This document shows positions 12,401 to 20,557 of a DNA stretch of 64,000 nt, in pieces. Below the pieces are notes generated by a model. It was given only the letters and a program-made list of their open reading frames with translations. It was not told the DNA's origin and ran no database searches. Location of the stretch: contig SMOI01000077.1 of NCBI GenBank assembly GCA_008000375.1, positions 61,066 to 125,065 of the forward strand, in the 5' to 3' direction. A program made the translations under genes and the position numbers. Source of the DNA: Poteriospumella lacustris. Lineage: Eukaryota > Sar > Chrysophyceae > Chromulinales > Dinobryaceae. Numbering within the stretch: position 1 is the stretch's first letter; each line of letters starts with the position of its first letter.

Positions 12401-15173
12401 CGGTGCTGACCTCGCCGATCGTGCAGTTGTGCTCCAGCGTCGTCGTCTCGACCGTCGAGTACGTTTTGTCGATCAAGTCAACCGTGGCTTCAAAGGACGG
12501 CAGCGTGGCCGTCGACGTCGACCCGTTGCTCTTCGTGTACGTCACTTCGACCGTCACCAGGTTTGAGTTGAGCTTCGGGGTGGTGCTACTCCCCGACGTC
12601 GACTGGTTGTAGAACGACATCGTTTTGTTCTGATATATCGACGCGGACATAACCGTGGCCGCCGCGATAATACCCGCGATGTCGCTGGCTAAGGACGCTG
12701 GCAAGGACAGGACGACCGACGTCGACCCGCCCGATACGAGGCTCACCTGCGAACTGGATCGATTTTGCGCCAACGCCACCAACGCGATCGAAGTGTTCGC
12801 CAACTTCGACGAGAACTGCAGCTGCTGCAGCACAGCGCTCGTGTTGCGGCTTTGGCTAAACGACGACAGAAGCTCTTGGATCAACGACGGCGACAACGAC
12901 TGAAGCAGCTTGTTCACGGCGGCCAGGACAGAGCTGCCTGACGCCGTCGAGTTGTTGCCGAGGTCTTCCAGTCGATTCATCACAGTGGGCGATGAGGACG
13001 GCTGCCTCGACGGCTGCCTCGACGGCTGGCTCGTCGGCTGACAAGTGGGCTGTCGCGACGGTTGCACCGATGGCTGCAGCGTTGGCGTGACGCTTGGCTG
13101 AGAGGTGGGAACACTGGACGGCGTTGTGCTGGGCTGCTGCGATGGCTGTCCCGACGGGGTCACGGAGGGTTGGCCGGTCGGCTGACGGGAAGGAGCGAAG
13201 CTCGGCTGAGCTGAAGGCTGCGCCGTTGGCAGTCTTGTTGGGCGTTGGGTTGGTTGCGAGGTCGGATGGGCGCTCGGCTGACTGGTTGGTGAGACGGACG
13301 GTTGGACGCTTGGCGGTGAGGTCGGCCGGATGGTCGGCTGCACTGACGGTCTGTCGGACGGCTGTCCACTCGGCTGCCGGGATGGTTGCCGGGTGGGCTG
13401 CCGGGTAGGCTGCGCAGATGGCAGTGCTGTTGGCTCCCTCGTTGGCTGGTGGGAGGGGTATGACGAGGGCTGCGCAGATGGCAGTGCGGTTGGCTGCCTC
13501 GTTGGGTGGCAGGAGGGGAATGACGAGGGCTGCCCGGACGGCTGGTCGGATGGCTGACATGAGGGCGCCCCTGATGGTTTCGAACTCGGTCGGCCACTTG
13601 GCCACCGAGTCGGCTGCGTCGTGGGCTGTGACGATGGGCGTTTTGTCGGCTGCGAAGACGGCTGGCCGCTTGGGGTTCCTGATGGCTGACAAGTTGGCTG
13701 ACCGGACGGAAGACACGTTGGACTCGAAGTAGGCTGGCGGGAGGGGCGGCTGGTTGGCTGTGAGGACGGCGAACAGGTAGGTTCAGTGCTGGGTCGTCGT
13801 GATGGTTGCGCAGACGGCGCTAATGTCGGTTGCTGCGTCGGCTGTGCCGAAGGCAGTCTCGTAGGGTGTGATGTTGGCTGGACGCTTGGTTGCGTTGACG
13901 GTTGCATGGACGGTAGTGCGGTGGGGCGAGACAGTGGCTGAGAAGTGGGCAGCTGTGACGGTTGTCTCGTCGGTTCCGATGATGGCTGCGCACTGGGCTG
14001 CCCTGTTGGTTGCATTGAAGGCGAGGCAGAGGGGCGAGACACTGGCTGAGCTGTGGGCTGCGTGGAAGGATGTCTCGTTGGTTGTGAACTGGGTTGAGCA
14101 CTGGGTCGTCGTGATGGTTGCGTGGATGGAACTGTTGTCGGCTGCTGCGACGGCTGTCCAGAAGGCTGTCTCGTCGGCTGCGATGATGGCTGCGCACTGG
14201 GCTGCCTTGTTGGTTGCATTGAAGGCGAGGCAGAGGGGCGAGACACTGGCTGATCAGTGGGCTGCGTGGAGGGCTGATTCGATGGCTGAACGGTGGGTTG
14301 TTTAGTCGGCTGCGAGGTTGGCAGTCGCGACGGTTGAACCGTTGGTGAACAAGAAGGTGCAGATGACGGTTGATTTGATGGCTGACCAGTAGGTTGCCGA
14401 GTCGGCTGTGCTGTTGGCCGTCGCGACGGTTGCGACGTTGGTTGGCACGACGGTGAAGAGTACGGTTGCCTGGTCGGTTGAGAAGTAGGCTGGCTGGAGG
14501 GCTGACAACTGGGGCGATGCGATGGCTGCGAAGTTGGCTGACGCGTTGGTTGACCTGTTGGTTGAGAAGTTGGGAGACAAGATGGCTGTGAAGAGGGATG
14601 TCGAGAAGGCTGTCTGCTCGGTTGTGAGGTGGGATTTGTAGGTTGATTGGTCGGTTGAGATGTTGGATCAGAAGACGGCTGCGCGGACGGCTGTCCAGTG
14701 GGAAAGTCAGTCCCTGTGTTGAACGTATATACAGATTCAGCGTCAACAAATGTGGAAACCGTGAGAGTCCGTCTTGTAGTCGGAGAAGCAGTGGGAAACT
14801 CGAAATATGTTAGCGTCGCTTCTCTGATGCGACCGCCACAGCAGTCGGCGCGATTCCACACTTTCACATAAATAATGGGGCGAGAACTGGCGATAACTTC
14901 AAGAGATCCGGGACACTCTCCGGCGGTGTGACACCAGTTTGTATAAATCCCATCAAAGCAGTTCGCGACGGCTGATGGGTTGCCGGGAAGTTCGCTGGAC
15001 AACGCGTACGACGTTGGCGTTAGTTTCTGATTTCCACCACCGTAAAGTTCCACCTCCGCTAAGTTAATTTGACACCCGGTTTCCGATCTATTCAGCTGAA
15101 TAATTATGCCAAAGTCGCCGAAAGCAACTTTCAGGCAGAAAACGAAACAAATCAACACCACGAGTTCACTCAT
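9468..15173 (-). CDS. Giant membrane protein: signal peptide, discoidin-like domain, PT-repeat stalk, multi-pass C-terminus
   Basis: Single exon, 1901 residues. Residues 1-19 are a signal peptide (MSELVVLICFVFCLKVAFG). Residues ~20-145 resemble a galactose-binding/discoidin-like fold with paired Cys (NCFDGIYTNWCHT, WNRADCCGGRI). Residues ~157-730 are an uninterrupted PT/PS repeat (QPTSQPTRQPS type). A Cys- and N-glycosylation-rich ectodomain follows, ending CRCGYG, reminiscent of but not a clear GPS motif. A first membrane helix lies near residue 1041 (MLVFVTFGGLWTAGVLILAA). Further helices sit near 1195, 1310, 1520 and a cluster at 1670-1735, then a Ser-rich cytoplasmic tail. The layout recalls polycystin/adhesion-receptor-like proteins with long extracellular stalks, but I cannot assign a family. 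Inferred role: cell-surface receptor or adhesin. Confidence 0.9.
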   Translation of the reverse strand: MSELVVLICFVFCLKVAFGDFGIIIQLNRSETGCQINLAEVELYGGGNQKLTPTSYALSSELPGNPSAVANCFDGIYTNWCHTAGECPGSLEVIASSRPIIYVKVWNRADCCGGRIREATLTYFEFPTASPTTRRTLTVSTFVDAESVYTFNTGTDFPTGQPSAQPSSDPTSQPTNQPTNPTSQPSRQPSRHPSSQPSCLPTSQPTGQPTRQPTSQPSHRPSCQPSSQPTSQPTRQPYSSPSCQPTSQPSRRPTAQPTRQPTGQPSNQPSSAPSCSPTVQPSRLPTSQPTKQPTVQPSNQPSTQPTDQPVSRPSASPSMQPTRQPSAQPSSQPTRQPSGQPSQQPTTVPSTQPSRRPSAQPSSQPTRHPSTQPTAQPVSRPSASPSMQPTGQPSAQPSSEPTRQPSQLPTSQPLSRPTALPSMQPSTQPSVQPTSHPTRLPSAQPTQQPTLAPSAQPSRRPSTEPTCSPSSQPTSRPSRQPTSSPTCLPSGQPTCQPSGTPSGQPSSQPTKRPSSQPTTQPTRWPSGRPSSKPSGAPSCQPSDQPSGQPSSFPSCHPTRQPTALPSAQPSSYPSHQPTREPTALPSAQPTRQPTRQPSRQPSGQPSDRPSVQPTIRPTSPPSVQPSVSPTSQPSAHPTSQPTQRPTRLPTAQPSAQPSFAPSRQPTGQPSVTPSGQPSQQPSTTPSSVPTSQPSVTPTLQPSVQPSRQPTCQPTSQPSRQPSRQPSSSPTVMNRLEDLGNNSTASGSSVLAAVNKLLQSLSPSLIQELLSSFSQSRNTSAVLQQLQFSSKLANTSIALVALAQNRSSSQVSLVSGGSTSVVLSLPASLASDIAGIIAAATVMSASIYQNKTMSFYNQSTSGSSTTPKLNSNLVTVEVTYTKSNGSTSTATLPSFEATVDLIDKTYSTVETTTLEHNCTIGEVSTGSLFCRQSHVWLNATCTGKAASTIRRSCPVSRTVCTVVNVQSGSVASEDYCQAVVYGSGSVLCRCGYGTTTNSTAALLALNGKVTVAAFSSFVAGDLDASVGVIATPLSGDVAAKSMLVFVTFGGLWTAGVLILAAMVYRTPKAAFGRWALTARKVKKQTQPEVDVAAVEDIDAVKDDWPGEQLAGPRARTDLVVSSDRSFALWAQYLHTLLPPVFQGVPWTSRLLAALCARHTLIRLIDQALAVRRVVSYRVHSQRESREKAQRVLLDAVYLVTSLTMSCFVLAVLYDLQYPVDNGYCASQQASEATCTFRKSLFDPWSSRCLWEPVNDDATAATSRSVVAAVVTESQNGKTLSTSTVTPGSDGSDDDSTWSPCQPNKATDSTIAFVFSFLITSVFASLLEVVLEAVFRVLGEATSDADADDDSGHSGGPRGVNGDDDPNGEEMAAGDRLRSRNRHHHVPDAVVVMRQSWLRSLGHGAGPARRVSADADETGLRAAEPASSLADGGVRSLPSQSSREATVAQELSLGIFCAQRWIEASLVQSVRCAHGSPATAVRSRKLLRRSLQRWCEITPPSRSNGHGRWATVAKRLPYLMVALLLTMHAGALYFLVSKAAVRGLAWQRSFFNAVLWEWGTDVSVVQTVEVYVVDLVIPRWFLRRWMAQLHARLSDPSPALAAVAAADADGWKPEDHEVEATVAQQNPLLPEVVAVTELQRIAADSAANRTPMAQEAGEKASEGRQEALWRRVGLWLLTVVSLEQLIFVTNIATSASLGVLVLVWYTYLLPWWAGLDWVLWALMAVPFVAALLLWLREQRGVWRTNRLVRSMADVGALNAALRHRVVPVARSGAEALPSAGPDADHGPGALVVGRRRGQVATGGSAAAPPPATSDDVVGKLTREEDKSDSDVWRGPAPSPEPSENGDGGRHPGQPPLSRLSSRDRSNSSGSEFVLSAASSYSDFVFSSDESSASSEASFALLAV
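12985..14702 (-). repeat. PT-repeat coding tract
   Basis: About 570 residues of near-continuous xQPTxQPSx repeats, i.e. an imperfect 12-nt period (CAGCCGTCN ACN-like on the minus strand). The repeat is degenerate at the DNA level, so the antisense strand also stays open in several frames. Confidence 0.95.
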
Positions 15174-15627
15174 TGCGTCGACACCTTCACGCGTAGCCGG
15201 TCATCACCATTTCCTTCCTCGACGTGAGGAGATATCCGTTTGAAATTCTTCGTCGCTGATGACCAAAGTATAATGAGAGAAACCCCTTGAACAGGCCAAC
15301 TACATAATGGTGAACCATAAATGGTAAAGAGTCGATCGGAAGCGAAGGCGACATGGCGATGACGGTTGTAGAAGTCTCTATACTTGCCGAAGGAACTTGT
15401 ATGCCTACTGTATGTTAGGGTGAGCTCAAAGTTTTGTACTGTATATTTGACGACGACACATGTGGTGTCCCGCGCGCCTTTCGCTCACATCGAAGTGCGG
15501 GCAGACTTTGGCTCACTTTTCGCATACTTATCGAACAGAAATACCTTGCATTTCTATCTTTGACAGATAGAAATCCCCTGATCACCTATTGAATGACTTG
15601 TGAAATTTTCATCCCGAACAATTGAAC
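15174..15627. promoter_or_regulatory. Divergent intergenic region
   Basis: 454 bp between the start codons of the PT-repeat gene (minus) and the Ser-rich gene (plus). It is AT-richer than the flanking coding sequence and must contain both promoters. I see no clear TATA box or shared element. Confidence 0.4.
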
Positions 15628-17067
15628 ATGCCAGTCTCGGAAAAAATGTCCACTTCTCCTCGCCGAACAACTCGACGAAGTATTTCCAAGCGACGAGTTT
15701 CCAAGCGCAAAGAACGCAACGCAACTTCTTCAAGACAAGATGAACCAGAGAAAAAATCTATTTTTTCTTGGATTTTTTCGTGGTCGATGTGCACCTCTTC
15801 GTCGTTGGCAGACGATGTCCTTGAGCCTTCGTCGGGATCTTTAAAACGGTCTTCGTTGAAAAGTCTCTCCTTCGATGAAGATACCCCCAACAAGTCATCC
15901 AAGTCTACCAATCGCCAATCTCTTGACAGCTGCAAAGTAAAATTTTCGTTCGATGAGTGTGAATTCGCGTCTGACTGCATGGAGAAAGGCAGCAACGCCG
16001 ACATGTACAACTTCTATCCAGGCCGCGGTGATGGTCCTGGCGTGTCCCCATTGAAATCTATTTTGAAGAGGCAGTCAACTTCGGTCGACGAGCACGATAG
16101 AGATGACGCCCAGTCTCCCCCCACGAATAGTGCGAAGCATCGCTCACCTGAGTTCATCGACGCTCTGGGCTTCCGTGAGAACCCTTTGGCGAATTCAACT
16201 CGTGGGAAAACCCCACAAACTGCATCTGTTCAGCCGAAAATGCGTTATCTTGTTCCTGACGCATGTTTGGACGAAGTCTTGGAGGCAGGCCCCCCTCTTC
16301 ACCGCACAGCCTCGTTCGAACGCCCACCTGCTGCGGCGGAGCATCAGCGCCATTTGGAAAATTCATTTCAATGGAAGCGTAATATGGAGGAGGAAGACTT
16401 CCGCTTGGCCTTAAGTTTGGCTGAGGAAGAGATCAACGCTGTTCAGCAAAACGCTCTCAAGTCTCAATCGGCGTCGTCAAGTTCCATGTCCACGTTAACT
16501 CGCAGCTCATCGTGGCATCAGCAGCAGGCGTCGTACAATATTGCGTCGTCGAGCTTCGATCTGTATTCTTCTCCAGCCTCAGAGAAAGTACCGTCACCTC
16601 GTTCAAGGCCAACGACAATTCAGTCATCCAGTGCGAAGGGCCCGAGTTTTCCATCGCCAAAAAAATTTGGCGCGATTGATGCATCGCAGAAGACGCCCAT
16701 CGCAGGATATTCAGGCGTCTCTTCGAAGAGTGCACCAACAGCGTCTCCCAGAACTCCTCAAAAGGCAATTGGTGGTAGCCTACCGCTGGGAGATCGACCT
16801 ATCTCTGCTCGAAAACTGTCTCCTCTTCGACCGTCAAATGGATTAGATTCGCAATCTCCTGTCACTGACAATCGTGGCAGCATCAACCGACGAAGAATTC
16901 CTACTCCTATGGAAGCACAAGAAATGCTTCTTGAATTCGCTATGCGGGCATCATTAGAAGAAGAAGAGCGAAAGGCGAAATTTCAACAGCGACTCGAAAT
17001 CCGCGAAAAGTTGGCGTTATCGAAGGCCTTGGTGGCGTCGGTGGACGCGAATGCGTTCACGATGTAA
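15628..17067 (+). CDS. Ser-rich disordered protein sharing two motifs with the 5219-8399 product
   Basis: Start taken at the ATG at 15628; an in-frame TTG six bases earlier is less likely. The product is 479 aa, single exon. It is Ser/Pro/Lys-rich with many SP sites and a basic N-terminus (SPRRTTRRSISKRRVSKRK). Around residue 255 it has MEEEDFRLALSLAEEEI, an acidic amphipathic helix similar to ubiquitin-interacting motifs except that the usual Ser position is Ala. The C-terminus is a charged helix (SLEEEERKAKFQQRLEIREK) ending LALSKALVASVDANAFTM. Both helices have counterparts in the gene at 5219-8399. Family unknown. Confidence 0.85.
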   Translation: MPVSEKMSTSPRRTTRRSISKRRVSKRKERNATSSRQDEPEKKSIFSWIFSWSMCTSSSLADDVLEPSSGSLKRSSLKSLSFDEDTPNKSSKSTNRQSLDSCKVKFSFDECEFASDCMEKGSNADMYNFYPGRGDGPGVSPLKSILKRQSTSVDEHDRDDAQSPPTNSAKHRSPEFIDALGFRENPLANSTRGKTPQTASVQPKMRYLVPDACLDEVLEAGPPLHRTASFERPPAAAEHQRHLENSFQWKRNMEEEDFRLALSLAEEEINAVQQNALKSQSASSSSMSTLTRSSSWHQQQASYNIASSSFDLYSSPASEKVPSPRSRPTTIQSSSAKGPSFPSPKKFGAIDASQKTPIAGYSGVSSKSAPTASPRTPQKAIGGSLPLGDRPISARKLSPLRPSNGLDSQSPVTDNRGSINRRRIPTPMEAQEMLLEFAMRASLEEEERKAKFQQRLEIREKLALSKALVASVDANAFTM

Positions 17068-17495
17068 CCCAGCCTGTGCGATGAAGTGCACAGCGCTCAC
17101 GCCTATTGCTTTCCGTTGTCTCGCTTCGCCATCGCTCGCTTGCACAGCGACGAAGCTATTTCTCTTGATCATTCCAATCTCTCCTCAACCTGCTTTCTGA
17201 TGAAGTTCTGAAACGTCTCTTTCAACTGTGAACCCCCCATTCATTCTTCCCTGCCATGCGCGCTTTGTCCTTCGCTTGAAGTGTTTTTTCCTGTACGTGT
17301 GTATGTGCTTGGTGGCGTGTCTGTGTCATTGTGTGTGTCTATTGTTCTCTCTACGTTTGGTCGCTTTGTCGTTTTAAATTGTTTCGTGTGAAGTCCGAGA
17401 ACTAGCAACGCTCTCCGCCCACGCAGGTTGTTGTTGCCATTGAATCGGTACGCCTGTGGTCTATTGTTTGCCGTGTTGACGTTGTGTTGTCAACA

Positions 17496-17501
17496 AATAA
17501 A
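17496..17501 (+). terminator. Candidate polyadenylation signal AATAAA
   Basis: AATAAA about 430 nt after the stop of the 15628-17067 gene, followed by A-rich sequence. Confidence 0.45.
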
Positions 17502-17802
17502 GAAACATAAAGAAACTTTCCCAAGCATTATTTCCCCATCAACAAATTTGCGTTGCCATCTTTGAATGCGATTTACTTTGGCAGCTCAGCTCTGTTTCGT
17601 CAGTCCATCGGTCGACGATGGTCGTCGCGTGTGATTCCTTGCGATTTTCGATTTTTTCTTTGCTCGGCTTTGCTTTCTTTTGCGTTTTATTTTCATGAGG
17701 TCTTTTCATACGTTTTAAGTGGTCTCAACATGATATACGTCCAATGCCCAACACGCATTCGCGACGTTTTTTCGACGTTTTCTTTTTCGCTTTCTTTTGT
17801 TC

Positions 17803-18201
17803 TTAAGACCCAAGTAACAGACGATTTTTTCCAGCCTCAAGTGTGGCGAGCGTCGGAACCTCCAGGTTTATCGCATCGAGTCGTTTTCCCATTATTTCCA
17901 TATTTGTTTCACGCATTTGATTGCTTTCGTAGTTCTGACTGATCAACGTATCAGTGAAGACAAACAGCGCTACGAACAGTGAAGCTCTCTTCGCGTGAAT
18001 AAGTAAAACAACAACTATTGATATTTCAGAAGGGTTCAGAGTTGAAGAGTTGATGGCTACCACTTTCTGGTGTACGTTTTGGAGTCCATAGACTATCACA
18101 GAGTACAGCGACATTGTTGGAGAGAACGAACTGTTGGCGGCCAGCATTCGAATTTTCTCATCGAAAGCGAAAAGATCTCGACGATAAGATGGCATTGCCA
18201 T
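17803..18201 (-). CDS. Possible small protein, uncertain
   Basis: 132-codon ORF starting MAMPSYRRDLFAFDEKIRM, with a hydrophobic central stretch (ISIVVVLLIHAK...SLFVALFVF). Its ATG is 175 bp from the plus-strand membrane-protein start, a plausible divergent arrangement. There is no recognisable domain. Codon quality fades after about residue 60, so it may be one exon of an interrupted gene or a chance ORF. Confidence 0.3.
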   Translation of the reverse strand: MAMPSYRRDLFAFDEKIRMLAANSSFSPTMSLYSVIVYGLQNVHQKVVAINSSTLNPSEISIVVVLLIHAKRASLFVALFVFTDTLISQNYESNQMRETNMEIMGKRLDAINLEVPTLATLEAGKNRLLLGS

Positions 18202-18376
18202 TGATTAGTTAGTGCATCAGCTGTAGATTAAATTGGGCTACACCTCACACAAGATCAGTATACTTTGTCGAAGAGGACCGCAATTTCTCATTGTAAGAGA
18301 AACGATTCAAAACTTGGGAAGACTTAACAACCTAAATAAAGTCGTTTGACGCGTTTCGTTGAATCCTGCGTCAATC

Positions 18377-19402
18377 ATGCCTGTGGTGAATAGCGATTGC
18401 AATACGATTTTTGACAATGTGTATTTGCAAACGTACGCGTTGATCATCATCAATGTGACTATATTCATCGTCCTGAAATATGTGATGGAAGAATTCGTTC
18501 TCCCTTTCCTGGTGAGCAAATACATCGGCGAGACATACACTGCCTACCCAACATTAGAGGAGCACGATGCAGAAGATATGATGGGCTTGGAAGCGTTGAT
18601 CAGGCCCGAAAGAGCGGCCCAAAATGCGAACAATTCTCGCAACAGGAACGTGTTCGGCATTCGCCGGGGGAATAGCCTCGGGCACACCTCGGCAACGTCG
18701 TCGGCTAACGTGCGGATCAAGTACACGGGAAAGCTTATCTTTATTGCTTTTCAATTCTTCATTGGCTTGGTCTCCTTGATCGCAGCAATTTCCTACGTCA
18801 ACCACGGCGAAAAGCTGTGGGATCGGTACCAGAGCTTCTACGGATTCTTGCTCAACACAGGGCTCTTGACGAGCTTCATCTCTACAAATATTTACCGAAT
18901 GGAATTGAACCGCAAAATGACATTAGAGAAGTCATCCGAAATGGAGCGATTATCGCGGATCACATCTATGATCATGGGCGTGGTGACCATCATCTTGCTG
19001 CCGCCCATCTTCACCCACTTGATACCCGGAGCCATCATCTACGGTTGGGTGATTGTCGCCTTCGTCATCGCCATCTTTATGGTTTTTGTGACTTTGGTCT
19101 GCGTGTTGGAGTCTGTCGCGGGATGTATTCGCTTCGTGTTCCAGTTTCAAATGCCCGCTGCAAGCGACAAGATGTTTCAATTGGGTCTTGAACTGGCTTG
19201 GCGCCTGCTCGCCATTCTCTTCTTTCAAACCTTCTTCAACTACATGTACTTTTTCTACGGCATTCATTCCGCTCGTATGACCGGAGCGGACTACGTTGGC
19301 GTCATCCGCGACGATTACACGCTCCGTACTCAAACAGCATGTGCTTTCCACCACGCCGTGGACAGCTTCAAGCATGCATTGGTGTTTTTCAATTGGCTGT
19401 AA
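18377..19402 (+). CDS. Six-helix membrane protein of unknown function
   Basis: Start at ATG 18377 gives 341 aa. Hydrophobic helices are visible near residues 18-38 (YALIIINVTIFIVLKYV), 117-140 (LIFIAFQFFIGLVSLIAAIS), 150-166, 193-213, 215-242 (YGWVIVAFVIAIFMVFVTLV) and 270-296 (LLAILFFQTFFNYMYFFYG). The loop between helices 1 and 2 is hydrophilic and charged. The protein ends FFNWL right after a Cys/His-containing segment. I do not recognise a transporter or receptor signature. It converges on the RRM gene at 19725. Confidence 0.85.
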   Translation: MPVVNSDCNTIFDNVYLQTYALIIINVTIFIVLKYVMEEFVLPFLVSKYIGETYTAYPTLEEHDAEDMMGLEALIRPERAAQNANNSRNRNVFGIRRGNSLGHTSATSSANVRIKYTGKLIFIAFQFFIGLVSLIAAISYVNHGEKLWDRYQSFYGFLLNTGLLTSFISTNIYRMELNRKMTLEKSSEMERLSRITSMIMGVVTIILLPPIFTHLIPGAIIYGWVIVAFVIAIFMVFVTLVCVLESVAGCIRFVFQFQMPAASDKMFQLGLELAWRLLAILFFQTFFNYMYFFYGIHSARMTGADYVGVIRDDYTLRTQTACAFHHAVDSFKHALVFFNWL

Positions 19403-19724
19403 TCGCGATTTGGGAATGTGCCTCACGCAATGTGCCTCTATTCGTTTCTCTGCCATGTATCCTTTTGCACATTCTTTTCCCTTGGCTGATGTTGGCGGCA
19501 TTGATATTGTTTTGAGAATATCACTTCCTCAGTAACATCACTTGTATATGTAGATAACTATTCCGCAACAATTAACAAATCGCTTGTGATAAATCATTGA
19601 CTAAGGCCGGGGAGTTTTTACTCACAAGGATCGACCATGTATCATTTGTCGCTCATGATACCAATCAACAAAGTGGCAGTGATAAGAGGAGGAGGTATAT
19701 ACAAAGAAACTACAGCGGCAAAGA
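19403..19724. other. Convergent 3' flanks
   Basis: 322 bp between two convergent stops. AT-rich, no ORF or RNA gene recognised. Confidence 0.5.
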
Positions 19725-20214
19725 TTATTCTGCATCCGCATCGCGGTCATCATCTTCTACCATCAAGGGATTCTTCTCTGGGATGAGCTTCAAGTCCGCA
19801 ATGTTGTCCTCTTCACCGTCCTGGTTAGCTTCTCTCTGCTGGGCGTATTCATCGGAACTCCAGACTGCTTTTCCAGGGGCCAACTTCGATACAGCCTTAG
19901 CTACGTTACATCGCAATACCTTGCCGTAAAGCTCGCCTCCATCCATGTTTTCGATGGCATCGGAAGCGTCTTCCAAATCTTCGTACTCTACGAATGCGAA
20001 TCCCTTCGATTTATCTACAAAATTCAACAAATACCATAAAACCGTGGTCGAATCAACGTCGAATGAGGATAAGCATACTTGTTGAAGCATCTCGATGAAT
20101 ATGAATGGACTTTAAATCTCCAAAGGGAATGAAAGCTGCGTGCAAGATCTCCTCAGAGACTGCATCGTCCAAACCACCAACATAGAGAATATTTTTCCTT
20201 TCTACGAACGCCAT
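19725..20214 (-). CDS. Cyclophilin-E-type RRM protein without the cyclophilin domain
   Basis: Two exons: 20214-20079 and 20014-19725. The 64-nt intron has a GTATGC donor and TTGTAG acceptor, phase 1. The 141-aa product starts MAFVERKNILYVGGLDDAVS and contains HAAFIPFGDLKSIHI (RNP2 region), KGFAFVEYEDLEDASDAI (RNP1) and AVWSSDEYAQQ. This is the same order and wording as the N-terminal RRM of PPIE, which ends in a WSDDDW-like segment. In PPIE a peptidyl-prolyl isomerase domain follows. Here there is only an acidic tail (LMVEDDDRDADAE). Known PPIE acts in spliceosomes and binds RNA and the MLL PHD finger. An RNA-binding or splicing role is inferred. A separate PPIase may exist elsewhere in the genome. 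Confidence 0.9.
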
Positions 20215-20557
20215 GGCTTCGTAATATTAGATAGAGCTGTGGTGGGAGCGAAAATAATCTTCGTTGCGGTGCGAAAGAGTGTGATAAAAGTGACCAACGA
20301 CGTCGACCATTGTTCTCTTGTGCGACTTCGGCGAACAACAACAGGTGCCCGCGACAAGATGACGACGAGCTTGTAGCCGTTTCAAATCTCATCATGACGG
20401 TGATTGAACAGTGGAAATACTGCATATGGAGACGAGTTGCATTCATATTCATTTTAAGTCTCGCGCTGAAAAGCTCTTTCAGTCACTTGTGCGAAAAGCA
20501 TTGCCACATAACAGATTGCTGGGTGGTCAGTGTGCGTGAAAGCACGCAGGTCCTGGG
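20215..20557. promoter_or_regulatory. Divergent intergenic region
   Basis: 343 bp between the starts of the RRM gene and the CCR4-like gene. An overlapping ORF at 20310-20696 has no protein-like features. An upstream exon of the CCR4-like gene cannot be excluded. Confidence 0.35.

Larger units (their letters stand above)
17068..18376. other. Intergenic with 3' UTR and one uncertain minus-strand ORF
   Basis: The first ~430 bp is the T-rich 3' UTR of the Ser-rich gene, ending near an AATAAA at 17496. The rest is AT-rich. Apart from the weak ORF 17803-18201 nothing coding is evident. Confidence 0.5.

Noticed and set aside
10482-12566. Long plus-strand ORFs (287-390 codons) opposite the PT-repeat membrane gene
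   Set aside because: Arg/His-rich antisense of GC-rich coding sequence with no domain; the sense frame has a signal peptide, helices and repeats.
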